From Poecilobothrus nobilitatus (lineage: Eukaryota; Arthropoda; Insecta; Diptera; Dolichopodidae), in assembly GCA_947095535.1 (NCBI GenBank), contig OX352774.1, positions 223,932,965-223,996,964 on the forward strand: a DNA stretch of 64,000 bases, given 5' to 3'. Position numbers and translations under genes: made by a program. Below are positions 1 to 11,526 of this stretch, piece by piece. Positions within the stretch are counted from its first letter, which is position 1. Every line of letters starts with the position of its first letter. The notes under the pieces were generated by a model. That model was given only the letters and a program-made list of their open reading frames with translations, was not told the DNA's origin and ran no database searches.

Positions 1-1153
1 ATTGTTTTTTGAATTTCTTATTAGGGATTAAAATTATGTTTTAATAAGCAAAAATAAAGATAAAGACATATATTTTAAAATCATGACTAAGTTTGCTTAA
101 ATAAATATAAAGGTTGAATAGAATTAAATTAGAATTTTATCGAACAGTGAATTTTGAAACTTAATATAAAATTAATTTTAAGATGATTAATTAAGTGGAT
201 TTTGAAATGCATTTTGAACTTAAAGGACATTTTTAAACTTTCAGTGGATTTTCCAACTTTAGTAGAATCTTTCAACTTTAATTGGTCTTCATTTTTTATA
301 TAACATTCCATAGTTTAAACAACCACTATATATAATAAACAGACTTTTTTTCTTTTTCTTGTAATTTTATTAATGTCAATTAAATTTAATGGAAATAATC
401 TTAAATATATTAAACATTGTAATATACCAAATAAAATTGAAAATATTAATCCTATTTTATCTTTAAAAAATTTTATCAATATAATTTCATATCTTATTAA
501 ATCAATAATTCGTAGAATCCAATCGTTCTTTTGTGGCATTAAATTGAAATTTTTAAACCAATGACAGTATAAATTTTCTAAATTGCTATTTATATATTAC
601 ATATGGTAAATTCAATTCGTTTGTAAAATATGACAAAAATGTTATTGAAAAGGACATCTTCTGTAGAGTAAAAATTTTACGAAAAAGTTCAAAAGGACAT
701 CATTATAATATAATATATACTTGGTCGAAATTATATTATTTTTGGTTAGTTTTGTGGTAATCGCATATGATTAAAGAAGTTTTTTATATTCTGAATGAAA
801 CATACATAATTAAATTATGAAAATATTTGACAAATATTTGTACAAAATATTTCTTTTATATCCTTTATCAATGATTTCTCATTCTTATATTAATAATTTA
901 AATTTATAACACTGAATAAAATTTGATTATTGGACAAACTTACATGAAAAAATAACCGCATAACTCTATGCACTTAAATTATAAAAGATTTCAATAAAAA
1001 ATCATACCAAAGTCGTTTGTTTGTTATTCATACCAATAACTCTTGTACTTAAATTAGGTTTTTTTTTTATTGATGAAGGTTGAACTAACGGGTAAGTAAT
1101 CACTAGACTCAAGGTCCGTAGGGCAGCTTAAAAACATAGAATTTTCCTTAGAT

Positions 1154-1276
1154 TTATTTCACGGTGATACAACTCTGACAGAAGAAGCTTTGAAAGCTGC
1201 TCAGATGCAAGTCAAAGAGTTTATCTACAAATCTTGCAAAAAGAATCTACTAAGATATTTCAGTTTTTTTTCTTGA
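1154..1276 (+). pseudogene. Possible coding relic, unidentified
   Basis: A 40-codon open stretch starting LFHGDTTLTEEALKAAQ and ending at a TGA. Unlike neighbouring DNA it has a balanced amino-acid content (Ala, Glu, Asp, Gln, Lys) and reads like real protein. A T-rich stretch ending in AG lies just upstream (about 1141-1151), so it could be an exon, but no partner exon was found. It may equally be a fragment of a transposase or of a host gene copied here. I do not recognise the family. Confidence 0.25.
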
Positions 1277-1400
1277 CTTTATTCTGATTGAGAAAGTATA
1301 CTTCACGCTCTCTATAGCACCAATTTCTCTATAAAATATACAGTTAAGATCCACATGCATACCTAATATTTAGCGTGTCTACCGGTAGTACATCCGTTAT

Positions 1401-1444
1401 AACACCAACCAAATGTCATTTCTTTAACACCAACCAAATGTCAT
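1401..1444. repeat. Short tandem duplication, 25-bp period
   Basis: The 19-base word AACACCAACCAAATGTCAT occurs at 1401-1419 and again at 1426-1444, separated by six bases. No function is apparent. Confidence 0.7.
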
Positions 1445-2284
1445 ACATTTGAACCTTTTTTAACTCAAATCCGGCCAAATGGCTAACTGGAAATATATTA
1501 AAAGGTTAGTTTTGAAAAGTTAATTAAACGTCATAGATTAAAGATGTTCAATATATATCCTGTATATACTAAATTTATATATAAATCTGTTTGTAAGCCA
1601 TGTACAATTAATAAATAAATGCCATTAAATAATCTTTTTTATAATTTTATTTAAAAATTTTAGAATCGTCACAACAAAAGACAGTTATTTAATTTTACAG
1701 TTTATAAAAATCATATATTCTATATTATTATTTCATTTTTAAATCGAAATATAAATATCCCTTATATTTTTTTATTTATAATTTTATTTATAATTTTAAT
1801 TAAAACAGCTATTTATTTATTTAAAACAGCTATTAATTGGGACCGTATTTTTAAACTTATTTGTTTAATATTTATATAAATAAATGATGGCAGTATTTTA
1901 AATAAATTGCCAGTATTTATAATTAATTATCAGTATCAAGGTCAGTATTTTATATAAGTAATCAGTATTAAGGTTAATATTAAATAAAATAGGTTAGTAT
2001 TAATACAACATCTGTTTGCTAATTTACTATTCAATTGTTATTTAAATATGGGGTCATTCATTATTATTCTTTATTTAAAATATCTATCATTTCAATGTAT
2101 AAGAAGATATTAATTAAAATAGATGTTATGCTATATTCCATTTTCTTTTACTTTTATATTTAATTCTTTTACATTAAATACTGTGAATTTTATTTTAAAA
2201 TACTGATCAATTACTATAAATACTAGCAATTTCTTCTAAATATACTGACAAATAATCAAAGTTTAATGGACAATTATACATATA

Positions 2285-2494
2285 TTTTTTTAGTTTATTC
2301 CCCTGTCACATAAATATAACAAGGAAATTACACAAACTTCCCTTTTTGAGGCGTGGCTGTAAATATCGTAAGGGGGAATTATTCTTACGTCGTGTGGGAT
2401 TCATACCCATACATTATTCTTCCTCCGTATGAATTATACGCTATTATACCGTAATTTATACGCTGTTACCAACTAGGCCCGATGGCCCGACCCA
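2285..2494 (-). mobile_element. tRNA-derived SINE, near full length
   Basis: On the minus strand the element starts with a tRNA-like head. An A-box-like segment (GGGCCTAGTTGGTAACAGCG) lies near 2462-2482 and a B-box-like segment (GGGTATGAATCCCACAC) near 2395-2412. A body with a C-rich segment follows, then a conserved 3' end (TTTATGTGACAGGGGAATAA) and an A-rich tail at about 2285. The same 3' body occurs at 22013-22148 and 62128-62246, which defines a dispersed family. A tRNA-like head, a unique body and an A-rich tail are the usual SINE layout, mobilised in trans by a LINE. The boundaries are approximate. Confidence 0.7.
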
Positions 2495-3097
2495 ATGATA
2501 ATGTATTGATCCTCTTAGTGGTCCTCTTATGTATTGATGTTCTTATGCTAAAATGTATACTGACTAAATAATTTGTTGCCTTTATTTAATATGCAATAAT
2601 ATACTTGGTACAATGCAATTAATATAATAAAAAGTGCTAAAAAAAACTTTGCTCTTATACAATAATTTAATAAATAATAATTGTCTATGATACTGGTAAG
2701 TTTTTTTAGTAATATGAAATTGAAAATATTATTTAATTTTTTTAAGTAGTAAAAGTAATTTATAAAAAATATAGAAAACGAACAATAAAGAAATTGAATA
2801 TTTTATCAACACAAAAGATGAAATAATAATAAAATTATTCAAAATGGTGTCAAAAATCTAATACATATTGATAAAAATAATAATGCACTTTTTATGAAAA
2901 TTATACTGATTATACGAAAAACTATTTTTGGTGAATTATTTTAATTGAAGAATAAACATAGAATTTTATTTTTCATTTACATATATTAAGAATGAAATTT
3001 AATTAAGAAATGGTCATAGGTGAAAGAAATAATAAAAGGAGTGTGTTCTGTTCATATTTGAAATTTTTTTGATTTCATAAGAGCTAATAAAGAGGAA
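2495..3097. other. AT-rich intergenic DNA, nothing recognised
   Basis: Poly-A/T-rich sequence between a SINE and a fold-back-like element. No open frame with protein-like composition and no RNA gene was seen. Confidence 0.6.
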
Positions 3098-3653
3098 CTT
3101 GTGATATGCCTGTATTTCATTTATTTGAAGTGTCATTTGACTGTATTTATGTAAGTTGCCTGGATTATCATTTATGAATATTATAACAGTATTTCATTTG
3201 TTTGTATTATTATTTTAGAATGCGATTTCATTTGATTTTCGAATTTAAATGAGTTATTTGTGTTGAAATGTATATGTGAAAATGTATGTGTTGAAATGTA
3301 CATTGATTTAGAATTTATATAGTTATGGATAGGAAATTAGGGTTATACGTCTTCCCGGAATATAATAATATATGGATGTGCGGTGTTCCGAATTAGGAAG
3401 ATTTTAAGCTGTTTACTAAATAAGGATTTTCTCTTTTTTCAGAATATGTATGTCTATGTTTTATATATTGCATATAAAAATATAAAAATATTTATTTATA
3501 GGCAAGTTTATACAGGCAAATGAAATCCTCAAACAAAATAGAATCAATTTCAGTTATGAAATTCAATTAAATGAAATCCAGTCAAATGAATATATAGACA
3601 AAGTGACATCACGTAAAGTGACATACAATTAAATGAAACACATGCTTGTGATA
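3098..3653. mobile_element. Fold-back/MITE-like element with 9-bp target duplication
   Basis: The 9-base word CTTGTGATA is repeated exactly at 3098-3106 and 3645-3653. Immediately inside, the ends are imperfect inverted repeats: TGTATTTCATTTATTTGAAG on the left pairs with a matching AATTAAATGAAACACATG end on the right. Further copies of TTTCATTTGA-type words sit inward in opposite orientations in the two halves. No transposase is visible. A 9-bp duplication fits Mutator-like or Foldback-type insertion, but the family assignment is inference. Confidence 0.5.
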
Positions 3654-6600
3654 CTATAAGCCCTATTATAGTAACTAATTATCTGTAGAAAAACTTCTGA
3701 TTTCAAATATTAGTAAGGATAATATATACATATTTAAATTAAATTATGTTTACAGCAAATGGTAATCTATGTAAGTATATTATGTATAAATTCTATATTT
3801 AGGCAATAAACATGTAAATGTAAATCTTTTAGGTAAATTATGATACATATTTTATTAATATTTGGGATTAATTTCATTGACATATCATTATTTTCATATC
3901 TTAAAATTAAGTATTGCCAAGTTAACTTAGATAAAACTTATTATAAAAATCATGATGTTAACACATGCTAACACATTTGTCTGTCGATTCATTCATATAT
4001 CTGTTTAAAAAAACTTCCAAACCGTTTACGACAAAGAACAGAAATTTTGAAGATAAATAGATTTTATACAATTGTTTAAGAACATTTTTGTTTAGCTCCA
4101 CCGGTTAGAGAACTACAACTACAGTATACCACAAAGTTGAGAGAAAGCCCCCCTATTTAAATTGTTATACCTCAATTTTCATCACAAGATATTTTTTCAA
4201 TCTGAAAAAAAAACTGTATACCGTAGGACTTAAACTTAAGTTTTTTAAAATTATCAAAAGTAATATTATTTTTATTTAAATTCGACTTATAAAGCGTTTT
4301 TTTTTTTTCTGAATTTAAAATGTAGTGCTAAAATCGAGCAAAGCTAAAAAAAAAAGTCAAACATTTTTTTTCATTGTTGCTCTTTTTTCCAAGTTTTGAT
4401 CTGAGAAAAGTTCAGAATATTGTTTTTTCTTCAGTTATTTATCTGGCAGATGACGTACTTGTTTTATGAAGATCTTACAAATCAATTCAAAATATCGTTA
4501 AAAATCCAGAAATTATTTTATTATGTTTTTGAAAATGTGCACGTTAAGAAAAACTTTAGGTTTATCAACTGCCTTGGTTTAATATTGCATTGCATTTCAT
4601 TTAATGAAAAAAAGGTTCAATAAAAACCGCTGGCACTTAACCAATTAGATTTTCACGGCTCAGAGAATTCTGAATGCAGACAAATAAAAAAAAGTTATTA
4701 CTTATTTAAAAATACCTTGAAGTGAGACTATTTTAAATCATTATTAAAATATTTTTATGAAAGAGATTTACTTTTTCATTTTATATTTATTTTATTATAT
4801 ATAGAAAAAATAAATGGTTTGTAACTATAAAAGAAATTATAAATTCAAATGATAAAAATCAGTGTTTATCTTTCTTAATTATTCATGCTTCCAAATAATT
4901 TTTTATTATTATAAATGATGTTTTAAAGTAGATTTTTAAGGGAAATATAAAGAGTCAAAATATAATAAATATAACATCAATATTACCGCGTCAGATGTTT
5001 AAAATTTTCTCAGAATAGTAAGATACGATATTATGTATAAACTTTATATTATTACCGTCAAATTGTTAACATTAGTCCCATAAGATTTTATCAACAATAA
5101 GAAAGAAATTATTAATTAAATAATGATTTTTGCATACATTTATACAATATTTATAAACTTTTTCATTATTTTCTTATCAAATAGAGTAAAGTACATAATT
5201 ATGGCAAATTAATGTATAGGAAATAATTTTTAAACAATAAAAATAAAGCAGACAGCATAAAAATGATTGTGCTTATGAACTTATCATAACTGAATATTTT
5301 TTTTCTTTTTTTACAAAATAAAATTTTAATGTTTTCTCAAGAGAATTAATTTTATACTTTATAGATTCTATAAAATATCTAACAATATTTTTATATCCGT
5401 ATCCGAATAATAATTAACAGGTATATTAAAATTGTTCCTCTGTTTTTAACACATAAAAATAGGTAAGCATATATTATGGTAGATTTAGACTCAATCTGTT
5501 TATGTTTGTTTGTTTATCAGTTCCATGATAATTTAAAGCCTAAAGAAGTCAGAGTCATTAAATTAATCTAAAAAGTTTTTGAAATAATTTGTAGACTTTT
5601 TTTTGTGATTAAGATCCGACCAATATGCAGTGCAACAAAAATTATTGGAACAATTTATGACGCATAACAAACAGTGCAAGTAAACTTTTAAATTATTATG
5701 ACCAGAACTAATTAAGATACGAAATTGAAAATTGACAAATTTAGTAACAGGCTTTTGCAAATTTTTCTGAACCGCATTTTCACTATATCTTCAACACTAA
5801 CGAATGCTGTTAATGTTTCTTTTAAATACTACTTGTAGAACTACTCAACGATGCACAGGTTTTTACAAATACATATTTGTTTTTTGTTTATCTTAAATTT
5901 GTTATAATTAGTTTAAAAATGTTTGTTTTGTTGAATTCTAAGTCTATTATTTACAGTAGACTTAGTAATTTTTAGACTCAAGTAATTTTTAATTGCAGAC
6001 AAAACCGAAAAAATCTTTAAAAAGCTTTTGAACCACAACGGATTAATGGTTAGGTTTGGATTTTGATTTTTGTAAACAAAGAACAATTATGCTTTGTCTA
6101 ATAAAAGATAAGCAGAGTGATAGTATATATTATTTTTAATGGTTCAATGTGTTTTTATGGGTACTTAAAAATTGAAAAGGGTAACTGTATTCAATTCCTC
6201 GTTTAGTTTGAAATTTTATGATTAAGAATTGCAGGTACTATTTTAATAATATTCCGTATTACATATATTTATAGTAACAATTATTAAGAATTTAATGCAC
6301 ATCATTTAAATTTGAAAACTTTATTAATGGAAGTAAAACTTAAATAAAAAAAAACAATAGATTAAAATGATACCACCAGACACAGCAACGCACATTGTTC
6401 GAACAGTAATGAATACAACAAAAACTCTAAAAAAATAGAGGATTATCTAAAAATATTCGCAGGGTTAAGAACATACTACATTAAACTTTATTTCTTTCTT
6501 TTTTATATCTTAGATGTCCTTGAATATTTTAAAGAACTTATTTAAATTTTATGTAAAAGAAAGAAATATATATATATATATATATATATACATATGTATA

Positions 6601-7943
6601 TATGTATATGTATATTTATTGTGTTCATCATTAAAATCATTAATTTTTATCTGTTTTTGTTTTTTTTTTTTTTGATCCTTGACCTCGTCATCAAAATTCA
6701 AAATGACTCTATTTGTTATCTATAGTATATGTATATTTTAAAGAATATTCAACTGAATAAAATGGATTTTGTAATGTAATGTGTGGTTTCTATATTCAAT
6801 TTTTCATCAAATAAAGGACCATTAACTTATAGAATAAATTTAATGGAAAAAATAAAAAAAAATTTTTCCATATTCTTTTCTTTTCCATTCGCTTTTCTTT
6901 TGCTTTTTGTTAAATTTGTTACATTTTCAAGAATATTTTTTGAATCATTATTATAGAATAATTTTAGATTGTTACAGTGATGTTAAATAACATATTATAC
7001 TATATAGATATATATATACTAAAAATATATGCATATATGTATAAAAGAAATATATATATATAAATACAGGCAAAACAATACATCAATTTAAGCGTTACAT
7101 ATGTTCTTTCTTCATAATTTAGTTTTTTAAAAATTGGGTTTTTTTTTTCTTTTCTTAAAAAATGATTTTATTAAAATCTCGTCCTTTAAAATTTCAAATT
7201 TCTGCAAATCTTTTTTCTATCTCAAAAAACATATACAGAAAAAAAGAATGTTCCATGCCGTTATTTTATAAGGATATAACATAAAAGGACTAAGGTGGAT
7301 ATAAAAGTTTATTTTATTTATTTATTTATTTATTGTTCTTTATCCTTAATCTTAATGTTATAATAAAGTTCAAATAATAGTAATTTAAAGAAAATTAAAA
7401 ACTAACATAAAAAGAGAGCAACTTAAAATATAATTCCAATTAATCAAACCTAAACTCTAAAGATCAAGAAAAAGAATCGTTAAATGACATTTTATATTTA
7501 AAAAAAAAATAGTATTAAATGCCTAAGGAAGGTTTGGTAACAAAATCCAGGTTTCAATAAGGGTTTATTTTACAGGAGTAGTCGCTACATAAAAATATAA
7601 AAATTGTACAAAAATTAGGAAATAAAACCTGGAAATTTTAAAACCTGGACATTAAATTAGAATGAACGTTTATGAACATTGAAAGTAATGATTACAATAA
7701 ATAGAAAAGTTGTATTAGGCAGATGAAAACATATTCACATCTATTCTAAATTCCTCCATAGAAGCTAAGTTTCATGGAAATTATAAAAATTTAATTCTCA
7801 ATTTCGAAATACTAATAATATTTTTTCAAAGTTTCTTAATTTGATAATTCTCAATTCCTGCGTAATGTAAAACAAGCATAAAAAATCAATGAAGAAATAT
7901 TTATTCGTAATTCTAGTAATATTAGTAAATAATTTATTTTTTT
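3654..7943. other. Intergenic AT-rich DNA with microsatellites
   Basis: No gene is supported. The stretch contains poly-A and poly-T tracts and simple repeats, including the TA/TATG run at about 6566 listed separately and a short ATTT run near 7312-7334. Open frames near 4420 and 5563 have chance-like composition, with no conserved motif or signal. Confidence 0.55.
6566..6616. repeat. TA/TATG microsatellite
   Basis: About 25 bases of alternating TA pass into TATG-type tetranucleotides. Similar compound runs recur throughout the window, for example near 7000, 13400, 34600, 37040 and 38560. Confidence 0.85.
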
Positions 7944-8221
7944 GGGGCTGCGGGTGGAGCCTAGTATGTAGGCGTGTGGCGTATTAACCGAAGGAATGTG
8001 GGTTCGATCCCTGCACAGATCGTAAGTGTTTTTTTCTTTACATACCCCCATTACGACCAAATATAATATAAATATATAGTATATAATATAAACAAAATAA
8101 ATAATATTAGTATATAATTTAATAATAGTATAAAAAACCTATAATGGCCTTAGTAGCCGATGGTTCAATAATATTGCATTACATTTATGTATGTGATATT
8201 AATATAAATAAATAAATAAAT
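7944..8221 (+). mobile_element. tRNA-derived SINE with AATA tail
   Basis: The 5' part resembles a tRNA. An A-box-like TGGAGCCTAGTATGTAGGCG lies near 7955-7974 and a consensus-quality B box (GGTTCGATCCC) near 8000-8010. An AT-rich body follows, ending in an AATA-type tail that runs to 8220. The words TTACATTTATGT near the 3' end resemble the 3' end of the other SINEs here (2285-2494, 22013-22148, 62128-62246), so they may share the same LINE partner. It is not called as a functional tRNA because no clean acceptor and anticodon stems can be drawn. Confidence 0.6.
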
Positions 8222-11200
8222 TTATTTTTTTTTTCAGTAAAAAACAAGTTTATTGTTTATAAATAAAAAAATACAAAATAAAAATGTATGTATTATTTTG
8301 AAGTTCAAACAAATTTAATTATTTTCAGAATTTTTTAAATATCTACTTTAACTAATCGAAAGCGAACACATTGAAGAAGACACATCTTTAAGTCTATTAA
8401 AAAAGCAGTTGGATCTTCAAATAAAATTTTATCAAAAACATCTAGAAAAATTAAACAAAATTTCAAGTACATAGTTTAAAAAAAGTGTATCAAGAAAATA
8501 AAAATCAAAACGATATAAAAAATTAATATTAAAATAATATCGTCGAAATAATGATATTCTTCTAGAATTTTAAAATACTTTCTATTTTATTTTATAATTC
8601 AAAGTAAAATATATTTATTAATTTTTACCTATACTTAATATAAAAATTTTGTTTTTTATTTTTAAAATTTTAAATGGTCTTCTTTAATAAATAATGAAAT
8701 CCTTTTAGAAAAAAAATTATCGGAGAACAACTGGTTTTGAATTTTCGAAAAAGAAAGTTGCCAATACGTGACGGAATTGAAATTTTCAATTGTCTACAAC
8801 GGAATTTAAAATAACTAAAAAATTTTTGTTCGTAACGTAACTAATATTTTGGAGAAAATCTACGTCGGGATTCAGAATAAGGATGATATTGTTCAAAATA
8901 AACTTATTGAAAAAATTAGATAAAACTAATTTTAAATCTAAAAATTTTTGTCGTGTTTTTAATAGCTCTTTCTAAATTTTTATCTATGATCCTCTTTACC
9001 TGAGTTGTACTAATAATATATATTTTAAAAGTTACCCATTCGTTGATTATAAAATACATAGTACCATTTTATGCAAAAATATACCATTTCTTCCAAAATA
9101 TACCAAGTCTTATGTATTATGTATTGTTTTAAGTATAAATAAAATTGTGTAAAAAATTAACAGTTAACTTGTCAAATAACAATTAAATTGTAAGACAAGT
9201 TAAATTTGAAGCATTTACTGTACAATAACATTACAACTTTACAAGTTGAATACAAGTTGAATGTAAATCATATTGTACTTATTTAGTATTTCAGTTAAAG
9301 TGATTCAAATCATGTATGTATAAGGTATGTAGTGTTTCTTCCACATATACTTTTTATTTCTTGATAATAAGTTACATAATATTATGTATAAGTTATTATC
9401 AATTACAATTTTATCACTAAATTAAATATTCTATATGCGACTGGTTAAAAACTATAATAAAACAAAATAGAACAAATGACTGGAATAATACAAATTCCCC
9501 TAACTTTTAATATGTACATATAATTATAGGAATTGCGTATTACATAATTATAGCAAAATGCATAATTATAGTTATAGGAAAACTATGAAATAGAATGGAA
9601 ATGAAAAACAAACGTTTGTTGTATAAAAAATGGATAAAAATTAAAAATACTTTTTAAAACTTCATATAAGATGTCGTATTTTTTTTTATAATTTAGTTAG
9701 AAAAGGTTTAACTTTAACTTAATATTTAAAGGCAACAAAAAGTGTGTTTAAGTAAGGCAACAAAAGCTAATTAAGAACTATTTAAAAGAAATAAAAATCA
9801 AAGATTTTGTAAACATTTTTTTATATTTTATTTATTTAATTTTTCTCTTTTCAAAATATTTATGTATATATATATGCGAAATTACAAGTTTTTTTTTTTT
9901 TTTTTTGACTTAAAACATTTTCATAAAATCTAAATTTTAACACCGATACTGAATATACATAATAACATTTCTATTCTCAATTTTTATATAATATATATAT
10001 ATATATTTTTTATTTTTAATAATTTTTAGTAGATACGATATAAAAGTAATTAAATTTTAAACATTCTTTTTTATTCTTTAAAATATATACATATATGTAT
10101 TTTTTTTTTATGGTTTATTATTATTAAAGGCTTTGTATTTATAACATACTCATTTTGTACTATATATATTTTTTTTTATTTAAGCTTCAACTCCTGTTTA
10201 CGAATTTGATTTTTTATTTTATAATTAGAAAAATAAAACCAATTTGCGAAATCATTCAATTAATTTTAACCGATCAATAAATATTTAGCCTTTTAACAAG
10301 ATTATTAAATTTTTATATATATTATATAGTATAATATAGAATATGTATTTGGGATGGTGGAGGAAGATGTACAATGTTAAGATTTCATATGATATTAACG
10401 AAATATATTAAAAGATAATATTATTTTGTTAGTGAATTTGTTAAACTACAGTTATGTATCGTAAAAAAAATATACATATTTTAAAACGACTTAAATAAAA
10501 TTTATGTTTATTATTTGTTCTGTTGCAATTACAACTGATTCCTGGCTTTTAATCACATTAAACAAGGAAATTAAAATAAAATTGTTTTGTTTTACCTTTA
10601 CACTATATAATTATTAAATTAACAATCTTGTTTTATTTCAATTATAGATATTAATTTTAACTTTTTATTTTAAGAAATTAATAGAATTGTTTTTTTTTTT
10701 ATTTTTTTATTTTTGTGTTTTTTTTTTTTTTTTTCTTTTTTGTGAAATTTATATCTAAACATATAGCAATTTAAAAATATAATATTATCATCTAAAATAC
10801 AATAATTTTATACCAAAAATTTAAATAAAAAATTGTAAAATCATTATTAAATAAAGAAAATTTTAATTACTTATTATATATATATATGTATTATATTATA
10901 AACGTATGAAAAGAAAAAAATTATGATTTAAATGCAAATATTGGAAAAAAAAATATAAAATTATCAAAAATTTTCTTATTTTTGTAAAGTGAATATTTCA
11001 CAAAATTTAATTTAAAAAAAATAAAACTATATACCTAAAATTTAAAATAATTTTCTGTAAAATACATAAATAAAAAAAAATTCAAATTATTAAAACCTAA
11101 CAATAACAACATAATATATAAATTATTTACCTTTAGAAATTATTTACGAAAACGTCTGAAAGGAAGGTCATAAATAATGTATAGACATTTTTATGAAAAT

Positions 11201-11520
11201 TAAATTAAAATAATGTATAATATTTTTTCGTAAAATTATGTAAATTTTCTTATACAAATTTAATTTTTTTTTTGAATGAATGTTAATCTGCCACTACATA
11301 GGTATTAATAATGATACATATTATTGACAAAAAAAAAAAACTTAAAAATATTTCAATTAAATACTTATAAATATGCACTGCTTTTTTTTTTTTCTTTTTT
11401 TTTTTTTGTTAATATTTTTGCAAATTAAAAACTGACAAATTATTAATTAAATTAATTAAAATTAATGAGTTATATCTGAAATTTTATTTTTTTTTTTTTT
11501 AGTTGTTTTTTGTTTTGTGT
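8222..11520. other. timeless 3' flank, possible long 3' UTR
   Basis: This interval lies just downstream of the timeless stop codon (the gene runs on the minus strand). It is extremely AT-rich, with many T runs on the plus strand (A runs in the sense of timeless) and many TTTATT words that would be AATAAA signals on the minus strand. Part of it is probably timeless 3' UTR, but the end cannot be placed without transcripts. No coding region or transposon was recognised. Confidence 0.4.
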
Positions 11521-11526
11521 TTTATT
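11521..11526 (-). terminator. AATAAA overlapping the timeless stop codon
   Basis: The last timeless codons read CAA TAA followed by AAC, so the stop lies inside an AATAAA hexamer. Cleavage directed from here would leave almost no 3' UTR. It could also be a chance match in A-rich sequence, with more distal signals used. Confidence 0.3.

Larger units (their letters stand above)
1..2284. other. AT-rich intergenic DNA
   Basis: No gene is supported here. The stretch is low-complexity AT-rich DNA. It holds a short open segment of less skewed composition at 1154-1276 and a tandem duplication at 1401-1444, both listed separately. Between about 1890 and 2000 the heptamer CAGTATT or a close variant recurs about six times, which looks like a decayed repeat. 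Open frames near 129-564 have the Ile/Asn/Lys/Phe composition expected by chance in such DNA and are not called. Confidence 0.6.

Noticed and set aside
7944..8030. Functional tRNA gene
   Set aside because: The A and B boxes are good, but paired acceptor and anticodon stems are not evident and an AT-rich body with an AATA tail follows, so a SINE is the better call.
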